A stretch of 64,000 bases of DNA from Acidimicrobiales bacterium (lineage in GTDB: Bacteria; Actinomycetota; Acidimicrobiia; Acidimicrobiales; SZUA-35), in NCBI GenBank assembly GCA_041394265.1, contig JAWKIO010000005.1, positions 3,410,001 through 3,474,000 of the forward strand, in the 5' to 3' direction. Shown here in pieces: positions 40,607-52,800 of this stretch. Position 1 is the stretch's first letter. Each line of letters begins with the position of its first letter. The position numbers were made by a program, and so were the translations under genes. The notes beneath the pieces were generated by a model that saw only the letters and a list, made by a program, of their open reading frames with translations, was not told where the DNA came from and did not search any database.

Positions 40607-42082
40607 ATGACCACATCGAACGAACGTCCGCGCACCCTGCTCGACGGTGACTACAAGGTCGCCGACATCAATCTCGCCGGCCTCGGCCGCAAGCAGATCG
40701 AGCTGGCCGAGCACGAGATGCCCGGCCTCATGTCCCTGCGGGCCGAGTACTACGACGAGCAGCCGCTCAAGGGTGCTCGCATCATGGGCAGCCTGCACAT
40801 GACCATCCAGACCGCCGTGTTGATCGAGACCCTCACCACGCTCGGCGCCGACGTCCGCTGGGTGTCGTGCAACATCTTCTCGACCCAGGACGAAGCGGCG
40901 GCCGCCGTGGTCGTCGGCCCCAACGGCACCGTCGACAATCCCCAGGGTGTGCCGGTCTTCGCCTGGAAGGGTGAGACCCTCGAGGAGTACTGGTGGTGCA
41001 CCGAGCAAGCACTGCGCTGGCCCGACGCCGAGGAATTCTGCAACCTGATCCTCGACGACGGTGGCGATGCCACCCTGCTCGTGCACAAGGGAGCCCAGTT
41101 CGAAGCCGAGGGCGCCGTTCCTGCCTTCGACGAGGACAACGACCCCGAGGAATGGGGCGTCATCCTCGAGCTCATCCGCAAGATGCAGGGTGAAGACGCA
41201 ACCATCTTCTCGCGTATGGCGGCCAACATCCGCGGCGTGTCGGAGGAGACCACCACCGGTGTGCACCGCCTCTACGAGATGCAGCGTGCCGGCATCCTCA
41301 AGTTCCCCGGCATCAACGTGAACGACGCCGTCACCAAGTCGAAGTTCGACAACAAGTACGGCACCCGCCACAGCGTGCTCGACGGCATCAACCGCGGCAC
41401 CGACGTCATGATCGGCGGCAAGGTCGCTCTGGTCATGGGCTACGGCGACGTGGGCAAGGGCACCGCCGAGGCCCTGCGTGGCCAGGGTGCCCGAGTGGTC
41501 ATCACCGAGGTCGACCCGATCTGTGCGCTCCAGGCCGCCATGGATGGCTACGAGGTCAACACCCTCGAGCGCATGCTCGGCACCGCCGACATCTTCATCA
41601 CCACCACCGGCAACAAGGGCATCATCTCGGCCGAGGCGATGAGCAAGATGAAGCAGGGCGCCATCGTCGGCAACATCGGTCACTTCGACAACGAGATCGA
41701 CATGGCCGGGCTCTACAAGCAGTCCGACGTGCAGCGCATCAACATCAAGCCCCAGGTCGATGAGTTCCGCTTCGTCGACGGCAAGTCGATCATCATCTTG
41801 TCGGAGGGTCGCCTGCTCAACCTGGGCAACGCGACCGGCCACCCGAGCTTCGTGATGTCGGCCAGCTTCACCAACCAGGTGCTCGCCCAGATCGAGCTGC
41901 ACAAGAACGCCGAGTCCTACGGGGTCGAGGTGGTCACGCTGCCCAAGATCCTCGACGAGAAGGTGGCCCGACTGCACCTCGACGCCCTCGGCGTCCGGCT
42001 CACCACCCTCACCCAGGAACAGGCCGACTACATCGGCGTCCCGGTCGAGGGCCCCTACAAGCCCGAGCACTATCGGTACTGA
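40607..42082 (+). CDS. sahH: S-adenosyl-L-homocysteine hydrolase
   Basis: This 491-residue NAD enzyme splits S-adenosylhomocysteine into adenosine and homocysteine, removing the inhibitor of methyltransferases. It shows GSLHMTIQTAVLIETL, WVSCNIFSTQDEAAAAV, the bacterial insert typical of the long form, NDAVTKSKFDNKYGTRHS, the NAD loop VMGYGDVGKGTAEAL, and the C-terminal GPYKPEHYRY with the invariant lysine and tyrosine. The ATG before TTSNERP follows a GGAG. Its position after the manA/SIS region matches the mycobacterial order. Confidence 0.96.
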   Translation: MTTSNERPRTLLDGDYKVADINLAGLGRKQIELAEHEMPGLMSLRAEYYDEQPLKGARIMGSLHMTIQTAVLIETLTTLGADVRWVSCNIFSTQDEAAAAVVVGPNGTVDNPQGVPVFAWKGETLEEYWWCTEQALRWPDAEEFCNLILDDGGDATLLVHKGAQFEAEGAVPAFDEDNDPEEWGVILELIRKMQGEDATIFSRMAANIRGVSEETTTGVHRLYEMQRAGILKFPGINVNDAVTKSKFDNKYGTRHSVLDGINRGTDVMIGGKVALVMGYGDVGKGTAEALRGQGARVVITEVDPICALQAAMDGYEVNTLERMLGTADIFITTTGNKGIISAEAMSKMKQGAIVGNIGHFDNEIDMAGLYKQSDVQRINIKPQVDEFRFVDGKSIIILSEGRLLNLGNATGHPSFVMSASFTNQVLAQIELHKNAESYGVEVVTLPKILDEKVARLHLDALGVRLTTLTQEQADYIGVPVEGPYKPEHYRY

Positions 42083-42178
42083 CACATTGGTTCGGCGTTG
42101 CCGAACGGCTTCGCCGATCTGGTGCGCGCGCTCGAGCGGCCTCGTCCCTCGGCACGCGTCCCTGTCAGTAGGCATCCC

Positions 42179-42184
42179 TAGTCT
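42179..42184 (+). promoter_or_regulatory. -10 hexamer TAGTCT of comF
   Basis: TAGTCT ends 6 bases before ATG 42191. Confidence 0.5.
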
Positions 42185-42190
42185 CCGGGG

Positions 42191-42853
42191 ATGTTCTTCG
42201 AACGAAGCTGTCCCATCTGTCACCGTCCGGCGGCGACCGTGTGCGCTGCCTGTTGGCACGCACTCGAGTCGGCGCCGGTGCGGTGGCTGGCCAGTCCGGA
42301 GCCCGGCGACGAGCACGACCTCGAGGTCCGATCGTTGTTCGCCTACACACCCGAAGCGGCGGCCATGCTGCTTGCGGCGAAGAACGGCGGGCGTCGTCCG
42401 ATCCTGCGGCTCGCCGGCCGTGAGCTGGGACGGTCGCTCCTCGACCTCGAACCCGTCGATGCCGTCTCGTGGATTCCCGCCGCTCCCGGTCATCGTCGTT
42501 CACGCGGCTTCGACCAGGGGCGATTTCTCGCTCGCACCGTGGCGGCCGTGCTCGGCCAACCGGCTCGCTCCCTGCTGGCTCGACCGGCCGGCGACACCGG
42601 GCAGAAGGGCAAGAGCCGGTCGGAACGGCTGGCGGGCGTCGAGGTCGTCGCGACACGCCCCTGTCACGGTCGCCTCTTGCTGATCGACGACGTCGTCACC
42701 ACCGGGTCGTCACTTCGACGCGGCGCCGATGCGCTGTTCGCCGCCGGCGCACGTCAGGTCGTCGCCGCCACCGTCGCCTCGTCTGACCAGCACCGACGCC
42801 GGTCGCCGGAAGTGACCTTTGGCCCGCAGCCAGGGTTGGGGCAACCGGCGTAA
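42191..42853 (+). CDS. comF: ComF-family phosphoribosyltransferase-like protein
   Basis: The 220-residue protein starts with a four-cysteine zinc ribbon (CPIC and CAAC) and ends with a type I phosphoribosyltransferase fold carrying the PRPP motif LLIDDVVTTGSS; RSRGFDQG is also characteristic. ComF proteins are linked to DNA uptake in competent bacteria, but in actinobacteria the role is unclear. The order comF-hpf-secA is conserved in mycobacteria, which supports the assignment. Confidence 0.88.
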   Translation: MFFERSCPICHRPAATVCAACWHALESAPVRWLASPEPGDEHDLEVRSLFAYTPEAAAMLLAAKNGGRRPILRLAGRELGRSLLDLEPVDAVSWIPAAPGHRRSRGFDQGRFLARTVAAVLGQPARSLLARPAGDTGQKGKSRSERLAGVEVVATRPCHGRLLLIDDVVTTGSSLRRGADALFAAGARQVVAATVASSDQHRRRSPEVTFGPQPGLGQPA

Positions 42854-42911
42854 GGTGGGCAACGAACAGGTGCATCCTGTGTAGACGTCAAGCCAACGAA
42901 AGGGGGCCTCC

Positions 42912-43478
42912 ATGGAGGTCACAGTCAGCGGTCGGCATACGACGGTGTCGGAGCCGCTTCGCCAGATGACGGTGGAGAAGATCGGGCGACTCGATCGCTT
43001 CCTCAAGGGCATGGACCGAGCCGACGTACATTTCTGGGAAGAGAAGAACCCCCGGATCGGCGACAAGGAGTTCTGCGAAGTCACGATGGAGGGCCACGGC
43101 CACCACGTGCGCTGCAAGGTCTCGGCCCCCGACCCCTTCACGGCGGTCGACATTGCGGTCGACAAGCTCGAACGGCAGCTCCGCAAGCTCAAGACCAAGG
43201 TCAAGAACCGTCAGCAGAGTCACCAGAAGATCGCGGTCGAGAGCGATCTCGTGCCCGAGACCCTGCTCAACGGCGACGGCGAGGACCATCCCGAGCCCGT
43301 GTACAACATCGTGAAGAGCAAGAGCTTCGTCCTGGGAACCATGGACCCGCAGGCGGCGGCGCTGCAGATGGACCTGCTGAATCACGACTTCTATCTGTTC
43401 GTGAACGTCGAGACCAACCAGTCGGCGGTGGTCTATCGCCGCGACGACGGCGACATCGGCCATATCGAGGCCGGCTGA
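42912..43478 (+). CDS. hpf: Long-form ribosome hibernation promoting factor
   Basis: The 188-residue protein has the S30AE ribosome-binding domain (about residues 1-100: VTVSGRHTTVSEPLRQMTVEKI, and the basic LERQLRKLKTKVKNRQ helix) plus the C-terminal dimerisation domain (about 125-188: VKSKSFVLGTMDPQAAALQMDLLNHDFYLFVN). Long HPF pairs 70S ribosomes into inactive 100S dimers under stress. A GGGGG run lies about eight bases before the ATG. It lies directly upstream of secA, the common actinobacterial arrangement. Confidence 0.94.
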   Translation: MEVTVSGRHTTVSEPLRQMTVEKIGRLDRFLKGMDRADVHFWEEKNPRIGDKEFCEVTMEGHGHHVRCKVSAPDPFTAVDIAVDKLERQLRKLKTKVKNRQQSHQKIAVESDLVPETLLNGDGEDHPEPVYNIVKSKSFVLGTMDPQAAALQMDLLNHDFYLFVNVETNQSAVVYRRDDGDIGHIEAG

Positions 43479-43534
43479 TTCGGCTGGCATGGCACAGGGC
43501 ATTGACGTGCACCTGTGCCATCCGCTAGCGGCGT

Positions 43535-43540
43535 TAGACT
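43535..43540 (+). promoter_or_regulatory. -10 hexamer TAGACT of secA
   Basis: TAGACT ends 10 bases before ATG 43551. Confidence 0.35.
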
Positions 43541-43550
43541 CGTCAGCCAG

Positions 43551-46412
<2,862 letters not shown>

Positions 46413-46463
46413 CGCCCGCCACGTCCCGTCCGACCCGTTTCCCTACGATCAACGAGCCCCTCC

Positions 46464-47587
46464 ATGCCTGATCTGTCCGACGCCATCGCACGACTGCGAA
46501 CCGAACTCGCCGAGGCCGACCACTACCTGCGGGTCGGTGAGCTCCGCGCCCGCCTGCCCCAGCTCGAAACCGAGATGGGTCGCCCCGATCTCTGGGACGA
46601 CGCGAATCGCGCCCGCGAGGTGCAGACCGAGTTCACCCAGGTCAAAGACGACCTCATCCTCTACGACCGCTTGGCATCGAACATCGACGACGCCGAGACC
46701 CTCTGGATGCTCGCGGCCGAGGAGAACGACGACGAGTCGATGGCCGAGGCCGAGGCCATCATCGCGAAACTCGACGCCGAGTTCGCCGAACTCGAACTTC
46801 GGGCCCTCTACACCGGCCAGTACGACGAGGGCGACGCGGTGTGCGAGATCCATTCGGGCGCCGGTGGCACCGACGCCCAGGACTGGGCCGCCATGCTGTT
46901 CGAGATGTACAAGCGGTGGTCCGACAAGCGAGGGTTCTCGCTCGAGGTGACCGAATGGCAAGACGGCCAGGAGGCCGGTCTGTCGGCGGTCGGCTTCACC
47001 GTGAAGGGCCGCTTCGCCTACGGGATGCTGCAGGCCGAACGCGGTGTCCACCGACTCGTTCGGATCTCGCCATTCGACTCCCAGGCCCGACGCCACACGG
47101 CGTTCGCCTCGTTCGGGGTGGTGCCCTTCATCGAAGACGCCGCCAATCAGGTCGACATCGACGACAAGGATCTGCGGATCGACGTCTTCCGGTCCTCGGG
47201 CGCGGGTGGTCAGCACGTCAACACCACCGACTCCGCCGTCCGCGTCACGCACCTGCCGACCGGCATCGTGGTGTCCTGTCAGAACGAACGAAGCCAGCAT
47301 CAGAACAAGGACCGCTGCATGCAGATGCTGGCGATGAAGCTGGTCGACCTCGAACGCCAGAAGCGAGAAGACGAGCTCGCTTCCGAGGCAGGAGAGTCGA
47401 AGGCGGTGGAGTGGGGGAGCCAGATCCGCTCCTACGTCCTCCAGCCGTATCAGCAGGTGAAAGACGAGCGCTCCGGTCTGGTGTCGGGCAATCCGGAGGG
47501 CGTGCTGAACGGTGATGTCTCGCCGTTCATGGAAGCATGGCTTCGTTGGCGTCGGGCAACCGGAACCGACGGGGCGAAGGGCGCAGC

Positions 47588-47591
<4 letters not shown>
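46464..47591 (+). CDS. prfB: Peptide chain release factor 2
   Basis: The 375-residue release factor recognises UGA and UAA stop codons. It shows the SPF tripeptide in RISPFDSQARRHTAFAS and the GGQ loop SSGAGGQHVNTTDSAVR that hydrolyses peptidyl-tRNA. The frame is continuous from the ATG: the in-frame UGA with CUU shift site that autoregulates prfB in Escherichia coli is absent. A TACGAT hexamer at 46444-46449 ends 14 bases before the start. Its stop overlaps ftsE (GTGA). Confidence 0.96.
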
Positions 47592-48265
<674 letters not shown>

Positions 48266-48273
48266 GAGTTCCC

Positions 48274-49167
48274 ATGGCTCTTCGAGTCGACTACCTCATG
48301 CGGGAGACCGCCCAGAACCTCGTCCGCAACCCCTCGCTCAGCATCGCCACCGTTCTCACCGTCGCCGTGTCGCTGTCGCTGCTCGGTGCCGCGCTCGTCA
48401 TCCGGCAGGGCGTCGACGGACTGAACACCCGCTTCAAGGACGACGTCGAGTTCATCATCTGGGTCGATGCGGAAGCGACCACGGATCAGCTGGCGTCGCT
48501 CGATCGCGCCCTCGCCGATTCGCCGGGCGTAAAGGACTACCGCTACGTCAACACCGAGGAGACTTGGGTCGAGTTCAACGAGTTCTGGAAGGACTCGCCC
48601 GAGGTGCTCGACGCGGTCCAACCCGAACAGCTGCCGACCTCATATCGGGTCGTGCCCGAGATCGCCGATCCCGCCGTGGTGAACGCTCTCGGAGCGTCGT
48701 TCGAAGGCTTGGCCGGGGTGAAGAAGATCGACATCGCGTCCGAAGCGATCGAACAGCTGAACGACTTCACCAGCGCAGCCTCGCGCATCATGTTTGCCAC
48801 CGCGCTTGCGGCCGCCGTTGCCTCGGGCCTGCTCATGTACAACTCGATTCGCACCGCACTGTTCGCTCGACGACGCGAGATCGAAGTCATGCGGTTGGTT
48901 GGTGCGAACAACTCGTTCATCCGCCTGCCGTTCATGTTCGAGGGCCTGGCCCAAGGTTTGCTGGGTGCCGGGGTGTCGAGCCTGGCCGTGTTCGGCCTCA
49001 ACCGGCTCATCCGGAACGCGTTGAACAGCACCGACTTCCGACTGTTCGACAGCTTCGCGCTCACCTCGAGCCAGCTCGCTCCGGTCGCGCTGGTGCTGTT
49101 GATCGTCGGCGCCGTGATCGGCGCCGTCGGCTCCGGTATCGCCGTGACCCGCTATCTCGACGCCTAG
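48274..49167 (+). CDS. ftsX: Cell-division protein FtsX
   Basis: The 297-residue protein has four membrane helices: one at about residues 22-44, an extracellular loop of about 140 residues, and three near the C-terminus. Segments such as MRETAQNLVRNPSLSIATVL, EFNEFWKDSPEVLDA and LFARRREIEVMRLVGANNSFIRLPF are typical. It forms the permease half of the FtsEX complex. TAGGAG precedes the ATG by six bases, eight bases after ftsE. The smpB gene that usually follows ftsX in actinobacteria is not present here. Confidence 0.95.
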   Translation: MALRVDYLMRETAQNLVRNPSLSIATVLTVAVSLSLLGAALVIRQGVDGLNTRFKDDVEFIIWVDAEATTDQLASLDRALADSPGVKDYRYVNTEETWVEFNEFWKDSPEVLDAVQPEQLPTSYRVVPEIADPAVVNALGASFEGLAGVKKIDIASEAIEQLNDFTSAASRIMFATALAAAVASGLLMYNSIRTALFARRREIEVMRLVGANNSFIRLPFMFEGLAQGLLGAGVSSLAVFGLNRLIRNALNSTDFRLFDSFALTSSQLAPVALVLLIVGAVIGAVGSGIAVTRYLDA

Positions 49168-49169
49168 CG

Positions 49170-49601
49170 TTACAACGACGTCTCGACGATCATTGCGGTC
49201 GCCGTCGCGGTTGCCACCACCCTGCCGCCTGCATCGCGCAGTTCCCCTGCCAGGTGGGCGATGCGTCCACCGCGCCGCACGACGCGACCGTGTCCGATCA
49301 GTGTGCCCGGGTGGGCGGGGCGAAGGAACTGGACCTGTAGATCGAGCGTTGGAGCGAACTGTTCGTCGTCGAGCGTTGCCACCAGTGCCGGGCCGAGGGT
49401 GTCGTCGAGCATCGCCGCGAGGAAGCCGCCCTGCACGTGGCCGACCGGGTTGGTGAACGCGGGGCTGGCCTCGAATCCGACCTCGATCGTTCCGGCGGTG
49501 GTGTCCAGATTCCGTAGCGACCAGCCGAGCGTGTCGGCGGCCGGTGGCCTCGGTAGCTCGCCGTCCTGCACTCGTTGGAAGAAGTTTTTATCCGAAGCCA
49601 T
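49170..49601 (-). CDS. Hotdog-fold (PaaI-like) thioesterase
   Basis: The 143-residue protein has the PaaI thioesterase core: FTNPVGHVQGGFLAAMLDDTLGPAL, where the GHVQGG loop and the downstream acidic residue form the active site, then LDLQVQFLRPAHPG. It probably hydrolyses an acyl- or aryl-CoA. It is divergent from a TetR gene with only 14 bases between the starts, so the regulator likely controls it. A weak hexamer GAATCT ends six bases before the ATG. Confidence 0.87.
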   Translation of the reverse strand: MASDKNFFQRVQDGELPRPPAADTLGWSLRNLDTTAGTIEVGFEASPAFTNPVGHVQGGFLAAMLDDTLGPALVATLDDEQFAPTLDLQVQFLRPAHPGTLIGHGRVVRRGGRIAHLAGELRDAGGRVVATATATAMIVETSL

Positions 49602-49607
49602 TAGGAT
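49602..49607 (+). promoter_or_regulatory. -10 hexamer TAGGAT of the TetR gene
   Basis: TAGGAT ends 8 bases before GTG 49616. Read on the other strand the same bases give TATCCT, so the small divergent space may act as a shared AT-rich core. Confidence 0.45.
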
Positions 49608-49615
49608 AGATTCTC

Positions 49616-50254
49616 GTGGTTGACGAGAAGGGCGTCAAGCGAAGGTACGACAACAGCAATCGGGTGGACGCCTCCGCGGCCACCCGGGCGGCGATCCTCG
49701 ACGCCGCGGCGACCCGATTTGCCGAGATCGGCTACGCCCGCACCACAATGAAAATGGTCGCTGCCGACGCTCAGGTCCACGTCGACACGATCTACGCCTT
49801 GATCGGTCGCAAACCCGAGATGATCGGCATGTTGGTCGAGCACTCGCTGTCGGGCTCGTCCGAGGTCGTACCAGCGATCGAGCGTGACTACGTGGCCGAG
49901 ATTCGCCTGCTCGACGAGCCCCTGGCCAAGCTGGCTCGCTATGCCGCGGCGACTGCAGCGATGCACGAACGGGGCGCCTGGCTGTTCGGTGTGCTGCGCG
50001 ATGCGGCGGGTGGCGACCATGTGGCTCGGGATCTCCTCGAGTACTTCTCTCGGCGGCGCGCCGACAACATGGCGCTGTTCGTGCACGACCTCGGGATCGA
50101 CGATGTCGACGGGACCGTTGCCGACACGATCTGGGCCTCGGCCGACCCACAGATCTTCCTCCGCCTCACCGGCGAACGTGGGTGGGACGTGGAGCGATAC
50201 GAGTCGTGGCTCGCAGCGCTCTGGCAACGGTTCATCGAGCCGTTGCTGCGCTAG
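49616..50254 (+). CDS. TetR-family transcriptional regulator
   Basis: The 212-residue protein has a TetR-type helix-turn-helix (about residues 22-68): ATRAAILDAAATRFAEIGY, then TTMKMVAADAQVHVDTIYAL. The C-terminal two thirds are helical and form the ligand pocket and dimer face. The 14-base space to the divergent thioesterase leaves little room for anything but overlapping operators, which suggests repression of both genes. The inducer is unknown. Confidence 0.9.
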   Translation: MVDEKGVKRRYDNSNRVDASAATRAAILDAAATRFAEIGYARTTMKMVAADAQVHVDTIYALIGRKPEMIGMLVEHSLSGSSEVVPAIERDYVAEIRLLDEPLAKLARYAAATAAMHERGAWLFGVLRDAAGGDHVARDLLEYFSRRRADNMALFVHDLGIDDVDGTVADTIWASADPQIFLRLTGERGWDVERYESWLAALWQRFIEPLLR

Positions 50255-50550
50255 AACTGGCGGAGCACCCCGGTCACGGTGGCGGCCAACACGACCACCA
50301 ACCAGAAGGGGGCCTTGAAGTAGGCGGCGATCCCACCGGCCATCACGCCGGCTGCTCGCTCGTCGAGCACGAGCGACCCACCCGAGTTCAGTGTGCCGTC
50401 GATGATGAGCGCCGCCAGGAGGGCCGGGGGCAGCAGTCGACCGAGTCCGACCACGATCGGGTTGGCGGCGACGCTGCCGACGCCGAAGTTCCCGGCCGCC
50501 TTGAAGGCGAACGCGCCGGTGGCGAGCAGGAGGAGGGCGGCCCAGCTCAC
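50251..50550 (-). CDS. azlD: AzlD-family amino-acid exporter subunit
   Basis: The 99-residue protein has three or four hydrophobic helices with the AzlD pattern LGRLLPPALLAALIID and AGVMAGGIAAYFKAPFWLVVVLAATVTGVLRQ. With AzlC it forms a branched-chain amino-acid exporter. Its start overlaps the AzlC stop (ATGA), and its own stop overlaps the convergent TetR gene by four bases. Confidence 0.88.
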   Translation of the reverse strand: MSWAALLLLATGAFAFKAAGNFGVGSVAANPIVVGLGRLLPPALLAALIIDGTLNSGGSLVLDERAAGVMAGGIAAYFKAPFWLVVVLAATVTGVLRQF

Positions 50551-51218
50551 TCGGGCAACGGCCCCAGTGTGACGAACGCGAGCACCGCTCCGAGGGCGGC
50601 GGCGAGCACGGGGATGCCCGGCCGCGTGAAGGGGATGAGGGCGGTAGCGATCCCCGCCCCGGCGACGGCTGCGAGCAGGCCGGAGCGGTGGCGCAGCGCC
50701 GGCATCATCAGAGCGATGAATCCGGCAGGAAACGCAGCATCGAGTCCGAGCGCCGCCGGATCACCGATCGCATCGCCGCCGACTGCGCCGAGGAGCGTGC
50801 CCAGGTTCCAGAAGACGAAGACCGACAATCCGCCGGCGAGGAAGGCGTCGTAGCGCTTGGCCGGGTCTTGCTGCGCCAACCCGAGAGCCGTCGACTCGTC
50901 GATGGTGAGCTGGGCCGTCGCCACCCGCTTCCACCACGGCGTGTCCGGCGGGACGAGCTTGGCCACGCTGATGCCGTAGAACCCGTTGCGAGCGGCGAGC
51001 AAGAGCGCAGAGGCCAACGCTGCAGCCGCACTGCCCCCGGCGCCGATCACGCTGGCGGCGGCGAACTGCGAAGCGCCGGTGAACACCAGGAGCGACATGG
51101 CAACCGCCTGCGCGACCGAGAAGCCGCTCGTCGTCGCCAACACGCCGAACGCGACACCGAAGACGCCGACAGCGATGCCGAGCACGATGGCGTCGCGACG
51201 ATGGGGCGAGATCGGCAT
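50547..51218 (-). CDS. azlC: AzlC-family amino-acid exporter subunit
   Basis: The 223-residue membrane protein shows MSLLVFTGASQFAAASVIG and LLAARNGFYGISVAKLV, the conserved AzlC segments, followed by QLTIDESTALGLAQQ and KRYDAFLAGGLSVFVFWNLGTLLGAV. It pairs with the small AzlD subunit to export branched-chain amino acids or analogues such as azaleucine. The TAGGCT hexamer six bases before the ATG sets the start. Confidence 0.92.
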   Translation of the reverse strand: MPISPHRRDAIVLGIAVGVFGVAFGVLATTSGFSVAQAVAMSLLVFTGASQFAAASVIGAGGSAAAALASALLLAARNGFYGISVAKLVPPDTPWWKRVATAQLTIDESTALGLAQQDPAKRYDAFLAGGLSVFVFWNLGTLLGAVGGDAIGDPAALGLDAAFPAGFIALMMPALRHRSGLLAAVAGAGIATALIPFTRPGIPVLAAALGAVLAFVTLGPLPE

Positions 51219-51224
51219 CGTCGG

Positions 51225-51230
51225 AGCCTA
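51225..51230 (-). promoter_or_regulatory. -10 hexamer TAGGCT of azlCD
   Basis: On the minus strand TAGGCT ends 6 bases before ATG 51218. Confidence 0.5.
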
Positions 51231-51340
51231 TTGCCGGACCCCAAAACCCGTACCTTGCGCTGTAAGGCAGAACGATGGCATCGGGCGCCGTCCTTGGACT
51301 AAGTTCCGACCAACTCGTACCGCAACTCAGGAGAGAGCAC

Positions 51341-51538
51341 ATGCGCATCAAGGTCGATTCCGAGAAGTGTGAAGGCCACAACCGCTGCTATTCGATCGCC
51401 CCCGAGCTCTTCGATGTCGACGACTACGGGTACGCCTCGGAGAAGGGTGACGGCGTCGTCCCCGCCGAATTGGAAGACAAGGCCCGCCTCGCCATCGACA
51501 ACTGCCCCGAGTACGCCATCAGCATCGTCGAGGACTGA
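51341..51538 (+). CDS. 3Fe-4S-type ferredoxin, probable P450 partner
   Basis: The 65-residue ferredoxin has CEGHNRC at residues 11-17 and a final CPEYAI, giving three cysteine ligands with histidine in the middle of the first motif (CxxHxxC). This spacing marks the small ferredoxins encoded beside actinobacterial P450 genes, in which the histidine replaces the cysteine of a full [4Fe-4S] site. It probably passes electrons to the cytochrome P450 five bases downstream. AGGAGAGA precedes the ATG. Confidence 0.92.
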   Translation: MRIKVDSEKCEGHNRCYSIAPELFDVDDYGYASEKGDGVVPAELEDKARLAIDNCPEYAISIVED

Positions 51539-51543
51539 TCGCA

Positions 51544-52800
51544 GTGGCCGACACCGACGACACCATCACCGGGCCGCCTCCACGGGAGGCGGTCACGGAC
51601 TGGACCACCGACTACGACATCTTCGACGCCGAATACATCACCGATCCCTACCCGATCTGGGAGGATCTTCGTGGTGAGTGCCCGGTGGCGCACACCGATC
51701 GGTGGGGCGGTTCGTGGCTGCCCACGCGTTACGAAGACGTCGTGGCGTTGGCTCGGATGGTCCCGGAGTTGTCGTCGGAGGACCCGATCGTGGTCCGGCC
51801 GCCCGAGGCAGCGCAGAACATCCTTCCCGGTGGGGCGTATCACACGGTCAACGCACCACCCATCAGCGCCGACCCGCCGGTCCACACCTGGTCCCGCCGC
51901 CTGCTGTTGCCGGCGTTTTCGCCGCACGCCACCGAGGAACACGAACCCGGGACGGTCGCGCTCTGCAACCAGCTGATCGACGGTTTCATCGACACGGGCA
52001 GCTTCGACGGCGCCGTCGACTACGCCCAGCAGATCCCGCCGCGGGTCATCGCCAACCTGTTGGGAATCAACCCTGACGATGCCGACCAGTTCGTCGACTG
52101 GGTACGAGGCACGCTCGAGCTCGGCTTGTCGAACCCGGCGATCCGAGAGAAGTACCGGGGCAAGATCGCCGACTTCTTCATGGCCGAGATCGCCGACCGG
52201 CAAGTCAATCCGCGTGACGACCTCATCTCCCGCCTGCTCGACACCGAGATCGACGGCGAGAAGATCCCGGTCGAGCACGTGCAAGGCACCTGCAACCTGA
52301 TGCTGGTGGCGGGCATCGACACCACATGGAGCTCGATCGGCTCAGCGGTATGGCATCTTGCCTTACATCCCGAGGATCGCCAGCGCCTCGTCGACGATCC
52401 GTCACTCATCCCCAATGCGGTCGAAGAGTTCCTGCGGGCCTACTCGCCGGTGACCATGGCCCGAGTCGTGTCCGAACGCGACGGGGTCGAGTTCAACGGC
52501 TGTCCGATGCACTATGGCGACAAGGTGCTGATGAACTTCCCGGCTGCCAATCGCGATCCCGAGGTCTTCGAGAACCCCAACGACGTGATCATCGACCGCG
52601 AGCGCAATCGTCACATCGCGTTCGGTGTCGGCATCCATCGCTGCGCCGGATCCAACCTGGCTCGCATGGAGATGATCGTGTCGCTCACCGAGCTGCTCCG
52701 TCGGATTCCCCAGTTCGAACTGGCCGATCCTGAGGCCGTCACGTGGGCGGGCGGTCAGGTGCGCGGGCCCCGGATCCTTCCCATCCGCATCCTCGATTAG
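51544..52800 (+). CDS. Cytochrome P450 monooxygenase
   Basis: The 418-residue soluble P450 carries the I-helix oxygen-binding LVAGIDTTWSS, the K-helix ExxR in AVEEFLRAYSP, and the heme-binding FGVGIHRCAGSNLAR whose cysteine ligates the iron. It belongs among bacterial class I enzymes fed by a ferredoxin. The substrate is not predictable; steroid, terpenoid or fatty-acid oxidation are options, and acyl-CoA degradation genes lie nearby. GTG 51544 is two to five bases behind the ferredoxin stop, so the two are co-expressed. The stop overlaps the convergent TauE gene. Confidence 0.94.
   Translation: MADTDDTITGPPPREAVTDWTTDYDIFDAEYITDPYPIWEDLRGECPVAHTDRWGGSWLPTRYEDVVALARMVPELSSEDPIVVRPPEAAQNILPGGAYHTVNAPPISADPPVHTWSRRLLLPAFSPHATEEHEPGTVALCNQLIDGFIDTGSFDGAVDYAQQIPPRVIANLLGINPDDADQFVDWVRGTLELGLSNPAIREKYRGKIADFFMAEIADRQVNPRDDLISRLLDTEIDGEKIPVEHVQGTCNLMLVAGIDTTWSSIGSAVWHLALHPEDRQRLVDDPSLIPNAVEEFLRAYSPVTMARVVSERDGVEFNGCPMHYGDKVLMNFPAANRDPEVFENPNDVIIDRERNRHIAFGVGIHRCAGSNLARMEMIVSLTELLRRIPQFELADPEAVTWAGGQVRGPRILPIRILD

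Noticed and set aside
40304..42493. A 729-codon minus-strand frame opposite sahH
   Set aside because: It is the reverse shadow of the well-conserved sahH coding sequence and has no family features.
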